From: an uncultured Clostridia bacterium
GTDB taxonomy: Bacteria > Bacillota > Clostridia > TANB77 > CAG-508
NCBI GenBank assembly: GCA_934120645.1
Contig: CAKOUO010000005.1
Coordinates: 19,357-83,356, forward strand
Length of the DNA: 64,000 nt
Direction: 5' to 3'
Shown: in pieces, positions 62,560 through 64,000 of the stretch
How positions within the stretch are numbered: position 1 is the stretch's first letter
How the letters are laid out: the number at the start of each line of letters is the position of its first letter
Program-made: the position numbers and the translations under genes
Notes under the pieces: generated by a model
The model's database searches: none
Told to the model about the DNA's origin: nothing
What the model saw: only the letters and a program-made list of their open reading frames with translations

Positions 62560-63217
62560 TTACTCCTTTACATCTACTATAAATTCTCTTATAAATCTAT
62601 TTGCATATTCTTTTGATATCAAGCTTCTTTTTGCACCGCGGATTTGTATGTAATATATCTTTCTTTTTATTCCAAGAGTATGCCTCTAGAATCATATTAT
62701 ATTTCGGCTCACAGTTTATAAACCAGTATTGCGTCGGTTTTTCGAAATAATCTCCTCTCAGTGTCCTATCTTTATCGATTATCTTGCTTGGTATTGCCCA
62801 GTATTTTGTTAAATAATGTGTCGTTGAATACGGATTTTCTATTATTAGCGGTATTTTCTTTCTTATACACACTATCGCTAATTTTGTTACTGTTTCATAC
62901 ATTAAATCTAATTCTTTATGTAGTTTTAAATCATATTCTAGTTTTTGCTCATCAGTCCATTTTTTTATGCTTGCACAAGTTCCTCTAAAGTGCATTTCTA
63001 TTTGATTTTCAAAACGTACACACGGAAAGAATGCTAAAATTGTATCTTTTTCAGTTATATTATCGAATATACTTTCTTCTTTGTTATATGCTTTTTCTAT
63101 TTCTTTGAATAAGTCTATTACTACATCTGTTTCATTAAATTCGTTTTGTATATCATAATCTATTGCTTCATATCCGAAGCTTTTTAAATTCATTTTTAAA
63201 TGTTCCGCTTTGTTCAA
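62560..63217 (-). CDS. DNA methyltransferase-like phage protein; +1 junction at CGG
   Basis: 218 residues. ILAFFPCVRFENQIEMHFRG (Pro-Cys motif) and PLIIENPYSTTHYLTKYW (Glu-Asn-Pro) recall cytosine-C5 methyltransferase motifs IV and VI, though the fold is short and SAM motif I is not clear. At CGG 62636-62638 (codons CCG CGG TGC) skipping one base gives NPGAKRSLISKEYANRFIRE, the RSxIS-x-x-Y-A-x-x-FI end common in this phage family, in place of a foreign Lys-rich tail. Its stop then sits next to the following gene. Confidence 0.72.
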
Positions 63218-63232
63218 ATAAACAATAATACA

Positions 63233-63517
63233 TCATTCTCCTCCTAATAGCTCTGGATTATTACCAAAACAACCACTTTTAATCCATTTATAACCTAATT
63301 GTACTAAACAACCAAAATCATACCAATCCACATTAGGATTAAAATTTCCATAAGTTTGTAAATACCAGTAGTCTTCATCTTCATCGTAGCTAAAACTTGC
63401 AATTCCCCATTTGTGACTGTTATCTACTGCCCATTGATATATCATTATATATTTATGATTTGTTTCTTCTAAAGCTATATCTAAATTATTTATTTTCTTA
63501 TAATATTCTCTATTCAT
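63233..63517 (-). CDS. Hypothetical phage protein
   Basis: 94 residues from ATG 63517 (AGGTGA upstream): MNREYYKKINNLDIALEETN, then an aromatic-rich beta segment WYLQTYGNFNPNVDWYDFGC. Overlaps the previous gene's end. No family recognised. Confidence 0.55.
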   Translation of the reverse strand: MNREYYKKINNLDIALEETNHKYIMIYQWAVDNSHKWGIASFSYDEDEDYWYLQTYGNFNPNVDWYDFGCLVQLGYKWIKSGCFGNNPELLGGE

Positions 63518-63857
63518 CTTCTTCACCTACTTTATAGCAATTAGTCTCAAACTGTTGATGTGTTAATATTTCTAGTAATTCACATTCTCCATTTTCAATA
63601 CTTTTTATTATTTCCTTGTATTTAGTGTCTGATGTGCTTTTATCTATTCCAAAAAACATTATCGTTTTATCAATTTTAACTTTTAAAATATCTTTGTTTT
63701 CTATTAAGTCTATTAGTTGTTTACTGTGTTTTACTATGTTCTCTATTAAATAAAGTCCATTTTCACATTCTACATATATGCTCATATAAAAATTAGAATT
63801 TATAAGTTTATCAATTTTTCCATCTTTAGTTCTCACATATTCGTTTACTTCTATCAT
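63510..63857 (-). CDS. Hypothetical phage protein
   Basis: 115 residues: YVRTKDGKIDKLINSNFYMS resembles small phage beta-barrel proteins with a KDGKIDKL motif; ends CYKVGEEDE. Downstream of the partial methyltransferase gene by 11 bases. Confidence 0.6.
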   Translation of the reverse strand: MIEVNEYVRTKDGKIDKLINSNFYMSIYVECENGLYLIENIVKHSKQLIDLIENKDILKVKIDKTIMFFGIDKSTSDTKYKEIIKSIENGECELLEILTHQQFETNCYKVGEEDE

Positions 63858-63868
63858 CTCTTACCTCC

Positions 63869-64000
63869 TTACATAAGTGCTTCAAATGTAACTTGTCCAT
63901 CTTCCATTATTCCATTTAAAATATCTTCACTTATCATTTTTTCTTTTGCTTGATTATAAAAATCTTTTTTTATTTCAAAGCCATAAGCGTTTCTTTTCAA
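63869..64000 (-). CDS. DNA methyltransferase C-terminus (partial)
   Basis: Only the last 43 codons are in the window, LKRNAYGFEIKKDFYNQAKE through TFEALM. The R-N-x-Y-G-F-E-I segment is the typical end of phage DNA adenine or cytosine-N4 methyltransferases. The rest lies to the right of the window. Confidence 0.65.
   Translation of the reverse strand: MKRNAYGFEIKKDFYNQAKEKMISEDILNGIMEDGQVTFEALM

Noticed and set aside
13968..62638. The split genes as ordinary pseudogenes
   Set aside because: Random decay would place breaks at many sequences. All 14 are at in-frame CGG, all are +1, all restore glycine, and both sides keep perfect motifs.
14257..62638. Systematic insertion of C before GG by sequencing or assembly
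   Set aside because: Not fully excluded, but an error would not respect codon phase. GG in TGG, AGG and across codon borders is common here and shows no breaks. Raw reads would settle it.
14257..62638. Simple reassignment of CGG to another amino acid
   Set aside because: A three-base reassignment would keep the 0 frame, which runs into early stops at most of the 14 sites.
14257..62638. P-site slippage onto an overlapping codon
   Set aside because: Preceding codons (AAC, AGC, TGC, TCT, TCA, CCA, CAA, GAA, AGA, CCG) would mostly not re-pair after moving one base.

Overview
The window looks like chromosome of a very AT-rich, endospore-lineage Firmicute, most likely an uncultured gut Clostridia. 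The evidence is AT-rich codon use, spoVAC/spoVAD/spoVAE and spoIIM, a Gram-positive type IV pilus cluster without a PilQ secretin, and clostridial ChW repeats in the prophage endolysin.

Layout: 1-8.5 kb is a minus-strand type IV pilus operon (pilMN fusion, pilO-like, a small NPF protein, pilin, pilD, two minor pilins, pilB, pilT, pilC truncated by the window edge), with rsmB just upstream. 10-12.3 kb is a plus-strand dodecin-spoVAC-spoVAD-spoVAE operon. 12.6-13.9 kb is infC-rpmI-rplT behind a promoter, leader and attenuator. 14-27.7 kb holds a GLUG-repeat pilin-like surface protein, a Xer recombinase, spoIIM, an endonuclease Q-like PHP protein, rnhA, tmcAL, an alpha-glucan phosphorylase and a Ca2+-type P-ATPase. 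27.8-34.7 kb is a small integrative element (serine recombinase, HUH replication initiator, XRE regulator, lone HsdS half-subunit). From a tRNA 3'-end fragment at 34.76 kb to the right edge lies a siphovirus-type prophage on the minus strand. Its early genes are on the right (58.9-64 kb), followed by terminase, portal, MuF head protein, scaffold, capsid, connectors, tail, fibres, holin and endolysin. Its integrase and other end are outside the window.

The main discovery is a decoding anomaly. Eleven genes of host, mobile-element and prophage origin are interrupted in the 0 frame, and every interruption sits at an in-frame CGG codon. Skipping one base there (CGGN read as GGN, glycine) restores a full-length, family-consistent protein each time. 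I count 14 such junctions (11 CGGA, 3 CGGT). A 15th in-frame CGG, in the last codons of the serine recombinase, is compatible with the same rule. I found no in-frame CGG that is clearly read as plain arginine, while dozens of CGG trinucleotides occur harmlessly out of frame. This suggests that CGG is unassigned in this organism and is resolved by +1 frameshifting or four-base decoding to glycine. A codon-phase-locked assembly artefact is the main alternative. Split genes are annotated as single CDSs on this basis.

The prophage also carries a classical -1 slippery site (T_TTT_TTC) in its tail-assembly chaperone genes, so two distinct recoding modes coexist in one operon.
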